NCBI GenBank assembly: GCA_001801285.1
Contig: MGXG01000088.1
Location: 1-5,647 of the forward strand
Source: Gammaproteobacteria bacterium GWE2_37_16
GTDB lineage: Bacteria > Pseudomonadota > Gammaproteobacteria > UBA9339
Length of the DNA stretch: 5,647 nucleotides
Direction of reading: 5' to 3'
A program made the translations under genes and the position numbers. A model generated the notes under the pieces. It was given only the letters and a program-made list of their open reading frames with translations, was not told the origin of the DNA and ran no database searches. The number at the start of each line of letters is the position of its first letter. The first letter of the stretch is position 1. Shown in pieces: positions 5,440 to 5,647 of this stretch.

Positions 5440-5489
5440 GCAATCTTTATGCCAACCATTGTCATTCACAGAAAAAACATAAAGACTAC
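5440..5489 (-). promoter_or_regulatory. Structured rpsO leader RNA (candidate S15 autoregulatory element)
   Basis: In the predicted rpsO leader, GTAGTCTTTATG (5489-5478) can pair with CATAAAGATTGC (5451-5440) over 12 consecutive positions, two of them G-U. The eight-base heart TCTTTATG/CATAAAGA is a perfect inverted repeat. The 26-base loop contains TCTGTGA (5472-5466), complementary to TCACAGA (5500-5494) just upstream, so the two pairings interleave as in a pseudoknot. If transcription starts near 5493, the outer TCACAGA arm is not in the mRNA and only the 12-bp stem forms. Known rpsO leaders bind S15 through diverse structures, including a pseudoknot in E. coli; a link here is inferred from position and pairing only. 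Confidence 0.5.
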
Positions 5490-5499
5490 CGAATCTGTG

Positions 5500-5528
5500 A
5501 TTGTATATGGGTCTGCGCTAACGTGCAA
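5500..5528 (-). promoter_or_regulatory. Sigma70-like promoter of rpsO
   Basis: On the minus strand, TTGCAC (5528-5523) is followed after exactly 17 bases by TACAAT (5505-5500), which matches the -10 consensus at five of six positions; the -35 matches at three of six, including the key TTG. Transcription would begin near 5493, giving a leader of about 90 bases before the S15 ATG at 5404. The -35 box lies inside the last codons of the upstream gene, whose stop codon falls in the spacer. Confidence 0.65.
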
Positions 5529-5647
5529 TGTTTTGTTTCTTGTTATTTTCAGCCATAGCAGAATTTTTTTCTAATAATTTAGCATATCGATAAAAAGTTT
5601 CTTCAAAATTACCAAAAGCTATAATAAAACCCGACCACCCATCAAGG
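5518..5647 (-). CDS. Unidentified protein, C-terminal 42 residues (cut by window edge)
   Basis: One frame is open from the window edge to a TAG at 5518-5520; the other two minus-strand frames stop early or lack support. The visible end reads LDGWSGFIIAFGNFEETFYRYA followed by a hydrophilic, lysine/asparagine-rich tail ending QNIAR. It has an amphipathic-helix look around FEETFYRYAKLLEKN. In many gammaproteobacteria truB precedes rpsO, but this tail does not resemble the PUA-domain end of TruB, so I do not assign it. It ends inside the rpsO promoter, so the upstream gene and rpsO are tightly packed. That it is coding rests on the open frame, position and strand only. Confidence 0.5.
   Translation of the reverse strand, partial: LDGWSGFIIAFGNFEETFYRYAKLLEKNSAMAENNKKQNIAR

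Noticed and set aside
5405..5443. Thirteen-codon N-terminal extension of S15 starting at an ATG at 5443
   Set aside because: The ATG at 5404 gives the exact 89-residue family length and N-terminus and has GGAG at nine bases; the upstream ATG has no ribosome-binding site and lies by the leader stem.

Overview
The window carries six identifiable housekeeping genes and one unidentified gene end, all on the minus strand, in AT-rich DNA. RlmH (C-terminal HPYHRE), S15, PNPase and Tex all look gammaproteobacterial when compared from memory with the E. coli proteins. A GmhB-type heptose phosphatase implies a Gram-negative LPS envelope. The low GC and the repeat-rich spacers suggest a non-enteric lineage, but I cannot name the species.

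Layout in the direction of transcription (high to low coordinates): the last 42 codons of an unidentified gene (5518-5647); a sigma70-like promoter and structured leader for rpsO (5440-5528); rpsO (5135-5404); a 158-bp spacer with a composite repeat; pnp (2874-4976, GTG start); a strong intrinsic terminator (2831-2865); a 316-bp spacer filled with palindromic repeats; gmhB (2012-2557); rlmH (1421-1891); maf (674-1279); and the 5' part of tex (1-677), which overlaps maf by four bases (ATGA) and runs off the window.

The genes fall into three themes. rpsO-pnp is the conserved ribosomal protein/RNA decay pair. rlmH and tex act in rRNA modification and in RNA-linked transcription or translation. 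maf is nucleotide housekeeping and gmhB is LPS heptose synthesis. I found no defence system, mobile-element gene, tRNA, rRNA or CRISPR array.

The unusual content is in the spacers. An AT-rich 32-bp element occurs four times (1324-1355, 1975-2006, 2604-2635, 5054-5085) in both orientations, and two copies continue into a shared second module with a TCGC/GCGA palindrome. A second family with a GTAGCCGC/GCGGCTAC core fills the gmhB-pnp spacer, and one copy forms the pnp terminator. The rpsO leader can form a 12-bp stem, plus an interleaved repeat that would give a pseudoknot topology.
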